From: Polytrichum commune
Taxonomy: Eukaryota > Streptophyta > Polytrichopsida > Polytrichales > Polytrichaceae
Assembly: GCA_950295325.1 (NCBI GenBank)
Contig: OX485808.1
Span: 37,532,527 to 37,592,526 of the forward strand
Direction of reading: 5' to 3'
Length of the DNA: 60,000 nt
Part shown: piece by piece, positions 22,020 to 35,399 of the stretch
Numbering within the stretch: position 1 is the stretch's first letter
Layout of the letters: each line of letters begins with the position of its first letter
Translations under genes and position numbers: made by a program
The notes under the pieces: generated by a model
Databases searched by the model: none
Told to the model about the DNA's origin: nothing
The model's input: only the letters and a program-made list of their open reading frames with translations

Positions 22020-25000
22020 GTAGTCACGGACCCTCAAGTGTAGTGTGAAGTCATATGTGATGGGGCCCTTAACCAAATGCTATTTCAATGAATTTCAGTT
22101 CATGCGGGACCAGTCCTCACACATGATAAAATAGAATAAACCAATGGTTATGAGCGTTCTGAGTGCCATGGTCTCCCGATGGTTTTGTGGTAGGCCTACC
22201 TCCAAGAGGTGGTTTTTGAAAATAGTCCAAGTGACCATGAAACATGGTCCATTCGATGCCATGTAGGAATCCATGTAGACTTTACATCCATCTTGCATTC
22301 AAATACTCCGTCGGTCCCTCAAGCGTAGTGTGAAACGAACTTGGACCGGCTTTGCCTTCTCCATCAATGAGAATGCTCGAAGTGTATTGGTCACGAGCTC
22401 TCAGTCTCATGTGTGAAGTGGCCTTGATTATGCCCAAAAACCTCCCTAGACACTAGTCTATAAGCCAGTGTGTATGTTTGACAAATTTCATTTGACGTTC
22501 AACTTCAAATCCAGAGTGTCACGTGACGTTCTCAAAAACAAAAATAAATGTCAATGGACATCTACATTTCCTTCTAAAATGTCACCTAAATGTCACATCC
22601 CTAGTAGTACATATCATTTCAATTCTAAAGTATCAATTGACGTGTGGTTTTTTTCCTTCACAAGTCACACTACATGTCAAAATCTAAATTGTGTGTCAAT
22701 TGCCATGCATTTGATTTTTATGCAAGTTTTTGCATGTCAAACGTCAAAAACTTGCAAAAACTTTGTCAAAAATACACACTGCTACAAATGACTGAATACC
22801 GTATGTATGTCCTGAGAAACTGGAACTGTGTCTTTCAATTCTCGTTCTCATCCAAACATCGCTGGGAGTCAAATATTATTCCATCCAGGTTTCTAGGCCA
22901 GGACTACGAAGTTTATTCATGACACGAATATTGTGGTTGAATACTAGTACAGGTAGACTCGAACTATAAACAATACTTAAGAATAAAAATAACAGTATAG
23001 AAATTTTGCATGCGAGACTCAATTTTTGAAGTATTCAAAAGATGCCAATGCTTTTCGGCAATTCCCGGACTTTAAAACCAATTTGATTCCATTTCGTTGC
23101 AAGTCAATGCACCACAAACTCCAAAAACATGTGTCGGAACAGTCAGCAGTGAGGAGTCCCGAGGCCCAAGGCGAGTCAAATCCGAACACTTTCACAAACT
23201 GCAAGAATACATCGACTCTCTGACTACAACACAATCGCGAAGAATAAAACAACAGTCTGGATATTCCATTTGAGACTGTGCTTCCAAGTCGTCAGTCAGA
23301 GGATGCTTCTAGCCTTCTACTTCTCGGCTTCCCGGATGTTTTAGAATCAATTCCATTTCCATTTGGAATCGAATATAGTGCATCCCAATTCATGAAGCAT
23401 GTGTCGGAACAATCGGGGAGGAGTGGAGTCCCGATTGAGGCCCTGAAAAGCGTCAAAATGAAACTTTATCACAAACTACAAGAAGCAACTGATGATTAAT
23501 CCGTGTGCTTTGAATACCTGTTTGTCGTACTCGTCCCACACTCGGTCGGCCCCCATGCTGTGTGCAAATAGTTTTATCCAAAAGAGGAGTCATCGTGCAG
23601 CGAGACTGTACCATAGTACATGAGCCATAAATAACGAAGAAGATTCTACATCTACGTGTGTATATATATATATATATACACGACTCTACTAAAGTTGTGG
23701 GTGTATAGTGAACCAATTTTGGGTGCCAGTTGGTTAATGTAGTTGAGCTCCATGTCATTGCTAGGATGAGGGCCACTTCACACACAAGACTGAAGGCCCG
23801 TGACCATTGCAATCTAAGGGCCGCTTTACACCTAGAGGTCGGGCCAATTCGTTGTGTAAGAGGCTTGAAATCTTCACTTGTGATCGGCCAAAAGGCTGAA
23901 ATCGGTCCCAACCCCTTTACACCTAGAGGTTGGGTTGATTTGGTGGTATGAAGTTTTTAATCAAAGAATGCATGGTATGACACGGCCCGAGCTCATTGAA
24001 TTGGGTGCATTAAAAATGGAAGGCCAATTCTTGGTCTCGGGGCCAATGTCAAATTTCAATTATTTTTTAAAATAAAATAAAATATGATTTTCTTAGCGAA
24101 CCATGTCCATTGGATTATGTGAAAATAAGAACGGCTCTATGTTAGATTATGCTAGATCCGTTGGATTATGCTAGATTTATTGAATCGGCCTAGCTTCTTG
24201 GCCCTAAGGCCTTTACATATGGGAAACTTGGCCCCCACTATAACCTTATTATAATGTGTAGTTGAGGCCAGCCTCCAACCCAACAGGGGTTGAAATCTCA
24301 TGCAATCGGCCTCAAGGGGAATTGGCCCGGCCTCTAGGTATAAAGCGGCCCTAAGAGCTTTTCGTGAGACAGAAGGTCGACAAGCTAGCGCCAAAGCACA
24401 AGAGGCAGTTGACCACTTGGCAAGTTTTTCTCTCAAGTAGAGAGGAGATTTCATAGCCGGGAATCGAACTGTCAACCTCTTCCTTGAGATTTGGGTATCT
24501 CTCCACCATCATCCAATAGTTTAAGGTCATCTCGGACCATAATCTAAGAGCTCTCATTGGTCGAAAGGGCAGAGACTGTTCAAGTTCACTTCACACACGA
24601 AGGTGAAGGCCTAAAGGCCCAAAGAAGACTTCATGGATGAAAAGTCTACATGGAGTCCTACATGGCGGACTATGGATAAGGTTTCATGGTCTCGCGGAAT
24701 TTTCGTCAGGCGCCTAACGCAAATTCCAGGAGACCATGAATTTTTTTTAATATTTTTCTAGCAGGACAAATTTCACGATAGATTGTTGGGCGGATTCCAA
24801 GCTAGATTCTAGAATACACAAACACCACCAAGTAATTCTCTCAAATTGATAGAGTTTGAGACATATTATATTAAATAAAATCCTCCCCTCTTTTTTCCGC
24901 CAACAAAATATGCAATGGTCCCGCAACATGGTCCATTCTCACTTCACACTATGCTTGAGGGCTTGTGACTACATAAAATGGCTTTTCCAACACCCATGGC

Positions 25001-25090
25001 ATGGCCTTTGGATGAGAGTCAAGGGTCCTCACCATTACAAGGTCACGGCTCTTGGCTCATGTGTGAAGTGGCCCTCAGATTGTAGGCAAT
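22020..25090. repeat. Dispersed repeat family with GGGCCACTTCACACA ends
   Basis: Variants of AGGGCCACTTCACACA or its complement occur near 19590, 22410, 23769, 24590, 25060 and 57896. Nearby are shared blocks such as GAAGGCCCGTGACCATTGC and GGTCTC(C/G)CGGAATTTTCG. A hairpin at about 24683-24740 has arms around the GGTCTC and GGAGACC blocks. These look like several overlapping, eroded copies of a non-autonomous DNA transposon family. No gene is supported in this interval. Confidence 0.5.
23640..23690. repeat. (TA)n microsatellite in a palindrome
   Basis: A TATATATA tract with CGTGTG and CACACG-like arms around it. Simple-sequence DNA. Confidence 0.7.
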
Positions 25091-26555
25091 AATGTGGCAA
25101 ATAATAAAGTATCTTTTCAAATATCACAAAAGTAATTAAGTATTAATAAGACATGGAAATTTTATAATGACAAGGGATGATTAGTCACCCATAACTGAGG
25201 GACTAAAAGTAGGTGTTGGATTTAGGGTCACGGGTAGAGTTGGGATCTTCTAGCTTACTACACTAAACATGATATTTGGTGTCATATGGTATTTAATGTC
25301 ACTATGGTAACTTCTCGGATGACACTTCTTATGAACAAGAAAACTGTAGAACCATGAGGCTCTGTCCTTTCTTATGAAAGACTATAACTGTAGTTATCCA
25401 CTTTGCTCATGCTAGTCCATGGCTATTTACTATACCTATAACCAAATCTTTCTTGGATTTTGTGCACCTTCTTCTCAAATGTGGGCCAATGACTAAAGCT
25501 ACTCATGTATCACCCGAATATTTTAAAAATAAATATTTCAAGACTGCCAAAATAACTATAGTTAACTACAAATTTTTAATACATTTTAGGGATAAACTAT
25601 AATAAACTAGATATATACAATTATAGTTAACATCCACATTAAACAACTATAATATTTTTCTATTTTGGGTTAAAAAATGAAACCAAAATAGCAAGGACAA
25701 GCAACGTCCAAGTGTGAACGCAAAGTGGTAAGGAAATTTGCACTTGAAACACATAAGTTGATGCATAGTTTGTGTCCTACAGATGAAACAATAAAGTGCA
25801 CAAATATTGTCATGGATGATGGATGAGTTCATCCATTGGCCGATACCCTACCTACCTTATCTTGTCAGCACCTTGTAATGAAATATTGCCATGGATGACT
25901 GAAATTTGGATGAAAAATCAACTTGATAAGTGACAGTAATTGCAACACTGTAAATCTATAATCCCCCCAAAAAATTCACAAGGATTGAAAAATAATGTTG
26001 GATTAATATTTAGTGTTGGTGACACTATATCACATTATGAAATTAGTATTGAGCAAGACAACTAGAATTGGTGACAGTAAATATCATATTTAGTGTACTA
26101 AGTCATTTGATTCTTAAATTGCACTATAGGTTTTTTTTGTAACATTCCCGTAACGTGTTGAGAACACATACTTGATGCACAATTTTTGTTCACTTAAGGT
26201 ATAGTGTGGGTCTTATTTGGTCAACTTTCTTTTAGTGGACACCTATATTTGGGTGTCATCTATAGGAGAACCAACTAGTCTTGATTGATAAGGTACCCAT
26301 CGGGAAAATGGGACCACTTTGCGGCTAAGGCTCGGCCGCCGCCGCCACCGCTTAGCCCTAATCCACCCTAACCTAACTTTACCTTACCCGGTTATTAAAC
26401 TATGACCGGTCTTCAACTACTACAAACTATAATATGATCATACTAACATCATTTTACTAACATATAAAAACTCTATCAACTCATCTAATTGCCAATCAAG
26501 TTTCGATCCTTAACCGGCACACATCACGACAATGTTTCACGGTTTCTAAGGGTTA

Positions 26556-26771
26556 CATTGTTTTGTCTAATTTGTGTGGGCTATCATTTGGATTAATGCA
26601 TTGCTATAACATGTTATTGAGGATATCATTTTTAATCCAAATAACATAAGTAGTTAGTATGAACATCAAAGAATAAGATATAACTTAGTTGGTAAAAATA
26701 ATCATGTTTGTAAAAAGTTATAGCAACATGTAATTCCGAATTATATCCCACATTACTTTGACAAAACAATG
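26556..26771. mobile_element. 216-bp MITE, same TA-flanked family
   Basis: The ends CATTGTTTTGTCTAATTTG and CAAAACAATG are flanked by TA (26554-26555 and 26772-26773). The inverted ends continue into GTGTGGG. It is a shorter member of the family at 20966-21556; a third, partial member ends at 58040. Confidence 0.8.
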
Positions 26772-27639
26772 TAGTTTCCATGTAGGCTACTCACCTACCA
26801 TATTCTAATGGAAATGTAGATGCCACTAGGAGGAATCTACATTTCCACTAGAATTTGATGGACGAATTAGACTACATGGAAATCAAACCAAAATCCTCAA
26901 CTTCGGTTATGATGTCACCAAGGAATTGTTAGTGCCATGACACATGTATCTGGTTTTGAGTGCTAAAGTGAGGAGGAATTCGTCTCAAAATGATGGATAT
27001 GGCAAATTCTAGACATTGGTAATGTGTTCGGGGCAACTTTTGGCTTCAACAATTTCAAAGTAATTACAATTTAAAAAAATAAAACTACCAACGAATTTGC
27101 AGTCCTCTTGATTTTCTGTCTTCGTATGCAAAAAAAATTGCACCAAAGAAGAGGAACTCCGATCTCCCAAGGAGACTGGAGTGAATAAAGTGTCTATTCA
27201 TAAGACATTTATAACCACATCCTAAGGGGATTTGCACCACCTTATACTTCTCTGCATTTGATGCATAATCTCTTTAAGCGATCGGCTATGGCCACCTCTG
27301 CTCTATTTTCTCCACCATTCTTGACTCATCAAATTTCAATAAGTGAGGTTTGCTATACAAGTCTAAAAAAGTTTCTACTTGTACATTGGACCCCACATGT
27401 ATGGACTGTCCACTAAAAGCACTACATGATGGAATCATGCATGATTGAAATTGTAACGGAAGGTTGAAATCTGGCCTTAACTATTAGAGGCTTCAAGACC
27501 TTAACCAACTTTGCCATACCGCACGTTTCTAAACACGTCATTGGTCCTCGTCAACTATACTGTCTTAGAATATAAAGGGTGCTTTAGATGGGGGAAGGGT
27601 CCAACAAAATGGAGCAGTCCTATTGGCTGAGGTGTGTAA

Positions 27640-30600
27640 ATTGGACATGATAGAAATACAATTAACCAATCTTGATTTCGGAGAAGGCAAGTGGTATGTA
27701 GACAGTGGGGCTAAGCATGTAAGCCCTGACAAAAAAGTAAAATGTTTGGGAAGCTTGAAGCGGTAACTTAAGGTAGAGGGGCCCTTTCCCGCTCGGGTCC
27801 TTAAACCGCTCACTAGACCTATCCAAACAAGAGGTACATTATAGCTTCCAACCTCAAATTTCTATGTAATCATGGTGTACATTTTTGGGGTGAGTGGTTT
27901 TGGGTACCCCTATGAGTTCTCCTTCCAAAATTCATAACTAATTCAATATTAATCCAAAATTAATTATTCCAATTGGTCCAATTTCCAATGTACTTTGCAC
28001 ATCTTCCAAGATTGATTCCCCCTTAATAACTCCCCAATGAACATGCCAATCTGAAATTCGAGCGGGAAAGGGCCCCTCTACCTTAGAAGGATCATCCGTG
28101 AACACTGCCGGGGTTCAATCTCTCTTTGTCAAGGGAAAATGGCATGTTACTACCAATGGAATAAAATATGCTGATGTTTTGTATGTGCGTGGCCTTACTA
28201 AGAGTCTTATTTCAGTAGGTTCAATGACCGGATAATTACAAACTTTTCTTTGACTCTGGTCGAGTACACATTTTAGAAAACTTAATTCGAACTTCCTAAG
28301 GATGTTTGCATTGCCGCTACTGGAAGTAGGGACAAAAGCAATGGCCTTTATCTCCTTCATTCTCCGAAGGACGACTATGTCAATGTCTCAAAAAATTTCT
28401 CAAGATGAGGCTTTCAAGTATCGGTGCTTTGGCCATCTCAATCATCAAAGCCTAGACTTCATGGCACAGACAAGCAAAGTCAGTGGACTTCCCACTCTGA
28501 AAATCACCTCTCACACATGTGAGGCTTGTTAACTTGGTAAGCAATGTCGAGGAAGGAAACCCAAAGGTGAAGCAAGGCCATCGAAGCATGTGTTTGAACT
28601 TCTACACACAGATTTGTGCAGCCCTTTCTAGGCTCAAGTTCATCTGGTACGAAATACATCTTGACCTTCACTGATGATTTCACACATTATACCTAGACTT
28701 TCTTTCTCAAAAAGAAGAGTGAGACTTTCGCTAAGTTCAAAATGTTACACAAGCAAATTGAGCTTCTATTTGGAATTTGTTTTTTTTTGCAGCTTTGCTC
28801 AGATGGGGCAGGAGAGTATGGATCTCATGTTTTCTCGGACTTCATGCTTGAGAAATGAATGGACCGCCAAAAAACTTAGACTCAAACAGCACACCAAAGT
28901 GGTGTGGCTGAGAGAAATAATAGAATTATTTTGGAAAATGCTAGGTCATTGGCTATAGGATGTCATCTTCCCATAGCACTCTGGTAAGAAACAATAAACA
29001 CAATTGTTTATCTGCTTAATTGTTCTTCTACTTGTGCAAATCAAGGCACTACACCATATGAGCAATTATTTCATCGTATTCCAAGTGTAAGGCGTCTCAA
29101 AACCTTTGGTTGTTTAGTATATAGTACTCTTGTGATAGCTAATATTTGCAAGAAATGGGAGGATAAAATAGTTAAATGTGTGCTACTTGGTTACAACAAA
29201 GTCATTAAGGGATATCAAGCATACAACCCTGTGACCAAACGTACCTGGACTTCCAAGGATGTGTATTTTGATGAGATATGCTTTTCATTTATCCCATCTA
29301 TAGTTACAATGTCCAACTAGGGACTTAATTCGGACGAAGTCTCTTGGCCAAGGGATTATCTTCCTACAATTCCATGAGTCTTCATCAAATCCCTGGACAT
29401 CCACCTAGTTTCATCCTAGCCATGATTCCATTGAGACCTCAAGTTCTCATGCACCTAATTTTTGTGAACATGTCCAACATTCAAGAGACTTATTCCATCA
29501 TAAGATCCTTGACTATCAATCTACTCCAGATGGTCAATTTCATGTTCAAATTCCCATTCATCGCGAAGATACTCCTCCTAATTGCGCACCTATTTTTCAC
29601 ACTTATCACTGAAGGCCTCGGCCAATAGAGTTACCATCCGTTCCTAGCCTTAAACCAGAAGCAGGTGTATCAATATTCCTCCTTTTCGTCTTGCAGACTA
29701 TGAGATAGGGGCCATGATCATAATTGCTCCATCCTCAAATTTCTTGGTTTCCTCTGCTCATCTCTTCTCTAGAGATATGTTATGATGTCCCTATATTAGC
29801 ATTTGATTTGGTTCAAGAACCTCAAAGCTTTCTCGAGGTTGCTACTCATCTAGGGTGGCAAGCAACTATGGACAGGGAAATACAATCAATTTATGACAAT
29901 TATAAATAGGAATTAGTTCCTTTCCCATAGGATGTATTCCTATTATGACCAAGTGGTGTGTAAGGTGAAAATTGATTAGGTAGGAAATATCGCAAAATTG
30001 AAAGCTCGATTAGTAGCTGGAGGGTTCCAACAAAATAAAGGGAGGATTTTGAAGAGACTTTGCACTAGCTGTCAAATGAAACACACTACTTACATTGGTG
30101 GCTCTAGCTGCTCATAGGGCTTGGAAGATTTTTCATTTGGATGCAGGCACTGCATTCCTCAATGGAGACATTATCCTGGAGCTCTATATTGAGCAGCCAG
30201 AGGGGTATGAAGTGCTAGAGAAAGAAGAATTTGTATGCAAGCTTTTAAGGCTCTTTATGGGCTTAAGCAAGCCCCCTGAGCATAGTATAGTGAGGTAAAG
30301 TCCTTCTTGAGTGAGAAAAGATTGTTAAAACAAGATGTTGACCACAATCTCTATTATTTTGAAGGAGGGAAACTAGCTATACTCATTCTGTACGTAGATG
30401 ATTTCTATATGAATGGTGATCTTGTTGACAAAATCAATTGGCTGCGAGAATAAATCAAGAAATAAATCTCTATGACAGACCTATGAATTCTCTCACTTAC
30501 TAGGAATTGAGTTCATATTTCATGAGCGTAGAATTACTATTACTTAGAGGAGGTACATAACAACTACATTGGAGGAGTTTGGACTCATTGATTGCAATCC

Positions 30601-31345
30601 TTACCCCACTCCTATGTTGGAAGGGACTAAACTTAAAATAAATATGGAGCAGCCCTATGTTGATGCAAAATTATCTCAGAGAATAGTGGGAAACTAATCA
30701 ATTTAATTCAATCTAGACCTAATATAGCTTATTTAGTTAGCAATTGCTAGTAAATACATGAACCAACCTCAAGTACCTCATATGGTAGCAATTAACAAAT
30801 CTTTAGATTTCTGAAGGGGACCAAGAACCTAGGGTTGACAAACAACGAGATGCATGTATCTTAATTGGACATGTAGATGCTGAATAGGCTGGAGATTCAC
30901 ATGAGAAAAAATCCACTAGATGATATATCTTTAGGTTGGGAGGAACACCCATTACTTGGAATTATAGCAAAAAGAAAACTATAGTAGCATTTTCTTCAAC
31001 CAAAGCTGGATACATGACACTTACACAAGGAACGAAAGAGGCTAATATATGGTTGCACAAACTATTCCAAAAAATTCAAGTGCTTCAAGGCACAACTCCA
31101 ACAATGATTTTTGACGACAATCAAGGAAGTCTGAAGTTAGCTCACAACCCAAATTTTGGTTCTTGGACAAAACATGTGAATGTCTAAGACCATTTTGTTT
31201 GAGAAAAAGTGGAATTAGGTCAAGTTACTCTAGATTATGTTTCTAATAGAGACCAATTGGCCAACATTCTGACTAAGCTGTTGGGCAAAGTTAAATTCGA
31301 GAGGTTGAGAGCTCAACTCGGTTTGGAATGGATCACATAAAAAAT
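27640..31345 (+). pseudogene. Decayed Ty1/copia retrotransposon polyprotein
   Basis: In order on the + strand: protease (KWYVDSGAKHVSPDKKV, 27677-27730), a gag-pre-integrase-like block (28430-28560), integrase core (LHTDL, TFTDDFTHYT, SDGAGEYGSHVFSDF, ERNNRIILENARSLA, about 28600-28960) and its C-terminal part (VKCVLLGYNKVIKGYQAYNP), reverse transcriptase (WKIFHLDAGTAFLNGDI at 30121, YVDDF at about 30390) and RNase H (FSSTKAGYMTLTQGTKEANI near 31000). The order protease-integrase-RT-RNase H is diagnostic of copia. Many stops and frameshifts break it and a MITE splits the protease. Gag was not found. It cannot be functional. Confidence 0.9.
27769..28085. mobile_element. 317-bp MITE inserted in the copia protease region
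   Basis: The 27-bp inverted ends begin TAAGGTAGAGGGGCCCTTTC at 27769 and end with the complement at 28085. Copia coding sequence resumes directly afterwards (SSVNTAGVQSLFVKGKWHV). The interior is non-coding. A clear target duplication is not visible. Confidence 0.8.
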
Positions 31346-31681
31346 TTATTCAAAAGAACACATTGGTTCCTCCTATAGACCATAGAAATTTGGACTACTT
31401 CTTGTTGAGCTACAAGGATCAACTAAAGAACTTCCACAACTCACCAAATCTCCATTGCTCTCACATGCTGAAACGAATCACCTACCCACAACAACTAGGA
31501 CACAGTTGTGCAACTTCCAGAGAAATAAGTAGAAACTCCATACTATTATCAAAAATGTTTGCCAAAGTGACAACCTCCAAGCCCACTCATTCAAGGTTCA
31601 AATTGATTCTATTTCTACCCTCACCATGGCCACTAACGCATAATTGAAAGTGTCATGAGTCTTTGTCATGAACAAGAGGAG

Positions 31682-32167
31682 GTGTAGAAACCTCAATATA
31701 CGTGGCACGGTCTTCACTGTTTCTAATAGTCAATAGTCACATAGGAGAATCTAGTAAGATCATTGGTGTTAGCTGCTCACCCTAAGTGGACATTTAATTA
31801 GGAACAATCTTCTAAGTTGATTAGTCAAGCTCATGGTTGGGCTCACTTGTATGTAATGAACTATTGTTCATTTGGAATATATCTGCACAGTTCCTATTGT
31901 AGGCTTGTGATTCTTCATTACAATGTATGTCACATGAAACTTTGTTTCAACCTTCCTAGGTTCTATCCACTGTACCACATGAAACTTTGAGTCAACTTTT
32001 CTAGGTTTCATCCACTTTACCACATATCATCCTAGGTGGTAAATTGCGAAATGCCTTGTGTGTGTTTCATTCCATAAGCCACACTTATTCTTGATTCTAT
32101 AGCATCATCAACAAGTACATAATCTGTTCAAAATATGTGAACTACATGTGATTGTAACCCTTACACA
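31682..32167 (+). mobile_element. Probable 3' LTR of the copia relic
   Basis: A purine tract (AAGAGGAGG) just past the RNase H end is followed by TGTAGAAACC, and the stretch up to a CCTTACACA end at about 32167 has TG...CA boundaries. An internal tandem duplication contains ACATGAAACTTTG. I found no matching 5' LTR, so the boundaries rest on the purine tract and the TG/CA rule only. Confidence 0.45.
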
Positions 32168-32169
32168 AA

Positions 32170-33220
32170 AGAAGTCGAAAAGCGATCCCTACACTATCAC
32201 AATTACCTAAATTGAACATGAGAGCCTAGGGTCGGATTAAGACACACCACTTTGAAAATTCATATTTTATTCATATGGTGTCTAAAACCTACATGCTAAG
32301 ATGTGCCGAAATCCTCTTTCATTCGCCAACACAACCCCTAAAAAAATTGTTCAGATCCAATATTAATAATTATGCTCAAATTCTTAAAAGGACGACCATA
32401 GGTGTACTTACTGTAGGCTGAATCTTCAACAGAAAGGAGTTAGTGTGGTCTGATTGAAGGAGATACTTCGATCTGAACCATCCTCAAAGTGTCGGTAGAC
32501 CATAATCAGTATATACGTCGGCCTCCTTCAAGTGATCGGAGTGCATGTGCAGATCCATCCCATTGTTTCTGTCAATTAATCAGACGTTTCAAAATGATCA
32601 TTGAAACATCTAAAAATTTCTGTTTAGGTAAGAAGAATATTGGGTTGCGATCGACAAGGTGAAGAGCAGCAGTTTGCTAACTAGGAGGGAGCTAAAATAT
32701 TGTATGTACTGGTAATTATTCAAGAGCTAGGACTAGAGGTGCATGGTGATCTTGGCATGATGATGATGATGTAAATGACCCCCAAACCGAAGACATGTGC
32801 AGCAGATCCAGCACGATCACGAAAATTTCTCAGGATCGGACATTACCTACTAAAACGGAGTTGAAACATCACTGTCGGTCGAAATATCACCGACATATAA
32901 TCTGGTTAGGAAATTGTTCTACCTAGTTTCAGGGTTCATGAAATAAAGATAAGGGTTCAGATGAGGATGATTCAGGTATCAAGAAACTACCTAGCAGGGA
33001 GCTTAAAATTTGAATGTATTGGTCATCCTTCAAGAGGCCTGGTCTAGTTGCATGATGATGATCGATGGTGACCACCAACCCGAAGAGATGTGCAGATCCA
33101 TCATGACGTAAATATTTCTGTGAATCGCACATTTCCTAAAACGAAGTAACTTGAAACATATAATCTGGTTAGAAAATTGGTCTGGTTGCAACCTAGCGTA
33201 TGGTTGATGAGATGAGGATG
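32170..33220. other. Spacer between copia relic and HMA gene
   Basis: No coding exon. Two partly similar segments (about 32690-32940 and 32980-33180) share wording such as TAACTAGGAGGGAGCTAAAAT and CAAGAGCTAGGACTAG-type variants, so an old tandem duplication lies just downstream of the HMA gene, probably including its 3' UTR. Confidence 0.5.
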
Positions 33221-33222
33221 AT

Positions 33223-34699
33223 TCAGGACCCGGTGCGACCGCAGCAGGAGCATAAGGAGATGAAGGGGAGGCTACAGCAGAAGAAGCATCCGACGTAGGG
33301 AGCGTAACCGAACTTGGGGTAGTGGAAGGCGGTCGAGTATCCTTGGTCGGTCCAGGGTTTGGCCGGGTACCAGTTGTCGTAGCACAGCGCCGTGCAAGCC
33401 TGGTGACAAACCGGGGCGTGTGCGTCGGGTGGCCACATCTCCTTGGGTATGACCCAGTTGGCAGCGTTGCAGCAAACGCACTTGCACGTCGGTGGTGGTG
33501 GTGCTGGCGGCGTCGGTGGTGGTGGTGGTGTCGGCGGCGGGGGTGGTGGTGGTGGTGGTGACACGAACTTGGCGCACTTGTCGATCTTTCTGGCTACTTG
33601 CAATATCCTCTTTTGGTACTTGCTGCAGGGATCGTCCACAGTTGCCAGCACCACCCACACCAAACCTTTCTGCCACTCCGCGCGGGCACCGAACACGCCT
33701 GCACAGGATCGAAAGGATCAATTGACAAGTTCACTCGAATGGTACGTTTTATTCGTTTCGTACACCATGGTCTGCTGCGCGCATACATCATCCGGCAATC
33801 CTTGCACATTGTCGGAGGCTGGACATTCATCTTCAGCGCATTTGCAGTCAGCTATTACAACTACCGCAGAAGAAACCATAATATGATGATGTTTCCTACC
33901 TGTACGCATATTTTTGTTAGTTGCCATGAATCTCGACAAGTTGAACACTGTTAGGTACGACATTCATGTATACAATTTTTGTTTTCGATCCTTTCCTTCC
34001 TGCTCTGTTCAGCTGGCCAACACTACCGCACAATGGAGGGAATTCATCTTATGATTCACCATGCATACATCCTCCGGCAGTTCTAGCGAATTCAGTTATT
34101 TTTCGGCCCATTTTCAGCTAATTGTTGCAACTACTGCAGAACGAAAGTTACTAATTTGACACTTTTTACAAGTTGAACATCATGGTTACTACATTGAACA
34201 ATGTAAGTCTTCTTTTAAAGGCTTTCTTGTTGCCTGTTCAGCTAGCTGGCCGACTACAATAGTGCTGGTCATGTACTATTTTGCACACTGGCCCTTGGGT
34301 TTGGCATAATGAAAATAAATTATTGATGAATTGTCCGGAAAATCAGGTAGACTAGTTTATGAAAGAATTCTGAAATGCGCCAGGGATCATGATGCAAGAT
34401 CTATTCTGTCCGAGCAAGGATACTGATCCCACAGACATCTCAGCTCGAAGGGTGGTTATGAGCTTTGTGGTCTGCAAGGAGTACAATTCTTTCTATCAAG
34501 TCTTATGCAACCTAACCAGTACTAGTGAGATTATTTACACTTAAGATGTCTATGGCCGAAGTTACAGTACAGGAATATTGTTTTTTGAAAGGAAGCACTC
34601 ACCACATACGTCCTGGATATTTTCAACGATGATCTCCTCGCACTTGACACAGCACAACGTCATGCCGATGTACAGGTGCTGCTCATGTTCATCACCCAT
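33223..34699 (-). CDS. HMA-domain, proline-rich, cysteine-rich protein (HPP/Pi21-like)
   Basis: Two exons on the minus strand, 34699-34603 and 33698-33223, join in phase 1 across a GTGAGT...CTGTGCAG intron, giving 190 residues. The start is ATG at 34699 (MGDEHEQHLYIGMTLCCVKC). Residues 9-75 fit a heavy-metal-associated fold: LYIGMTLCCVKCEEIIVENI, then GVFGARAEWQKGLVWVVLAT and DDPCSKYQKRI. The metal-binding CxxC is present (Cys 17 and Cys 20). A run of prolines follows (about residues 85-110), then a Cys-rich tail with CKCVCCNAANWVIP and ending FCCSLPFISLCSCCGRTGS. Known relatives are plant HPP/HIPP proteins and rice Pi21, linked to metal handling and defence. There is no CaaX prenylation signal, so it is HPP-like rather than a true HIPP. 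Likely intact. Confidence 0.8.
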
Positions 34700-35002
34700 A
34701 GACAAGAAATCATATTACGAGGTGCAGGCACCCAAATTTGCATGTTGAACGAATCAATTTACATTGGGCGAGTAATTTGGTCACTACATCAAAATTCAAA
34801 GATTTGCATTTCAAAGTATATGATTTCTAGAATTGAAGAGGCTCATTTTCATCTGAGAAGCCTGTTAACCTCATTGTACACAGACGGAACTAACCGACAA
34901 TGCAATTTGGATACACAACAACAATACACAAAATTACAGTTGTAAGTTTGACTAAGCATCAATTCATGTGGCCGGAGATTCCAAGACTTGCAAGATCATA
35001 TT

Positions 35003-35383
35003 TCATCGTGTGTAAACCTTGAGCTTGGTGACATCTATGGCGGGATTCCATACACGGGCATCTTTGAGCCATACGGGCGATATGTGTTTCTCTGATTTGG
35101 CATAAATCTGGAGGAAGCAGAGTCCATCAGTACATGAATCAATCCATCCACACACTTCAGAATATTAGATCATGAACTTCTCTATCGCCAGCTCCCTGAG
35201 TGGGTCAGAAACATGTGCATCAAGATTCACTTATATTCAAAAAAACAAAATAAAAACAAATAAATTAAAATTCCAGACTCATATCAACCAAAATTTGAAG
35301 AAGGTTGCGAACTGATGAGTACGAGGTAGACTTACAACAGGCTCACACGCCCCACACATGTCCCTCGGTTGTGCAGGTTTAGG
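35003..35383 (-). CDS. Last two exons of an unidentified gene
   Basis: The minus-strand exons 35383-35336 (PKPAQPRDMCGACEPV, donor GTAAGT) and 35107-35003 (acceptor TTCCTCCAG; IYAKSEKHISPVWLKDARVW, NPAIDVTKLKVYTR, stop TGA) join in phase 0. Splice sites are canonical and the junction keeps frame, so these look real. Upstream exons were not secured; MSAAFFFE at about 35550 and a frame at 37560-37372 (MAAGSQQQQQLVPSSS...) are possible. No family recognised. Confidence 0.5.
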
Positions 35384-35399
35384 CTAGACAATAAAATAT

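Noticed and set aside
33322-33886. Gly/Val-rich plus-strand frames opposite the HMA gene
   Set aside because: They are the antisense of the proline-coding tract of the minus-strand gene.
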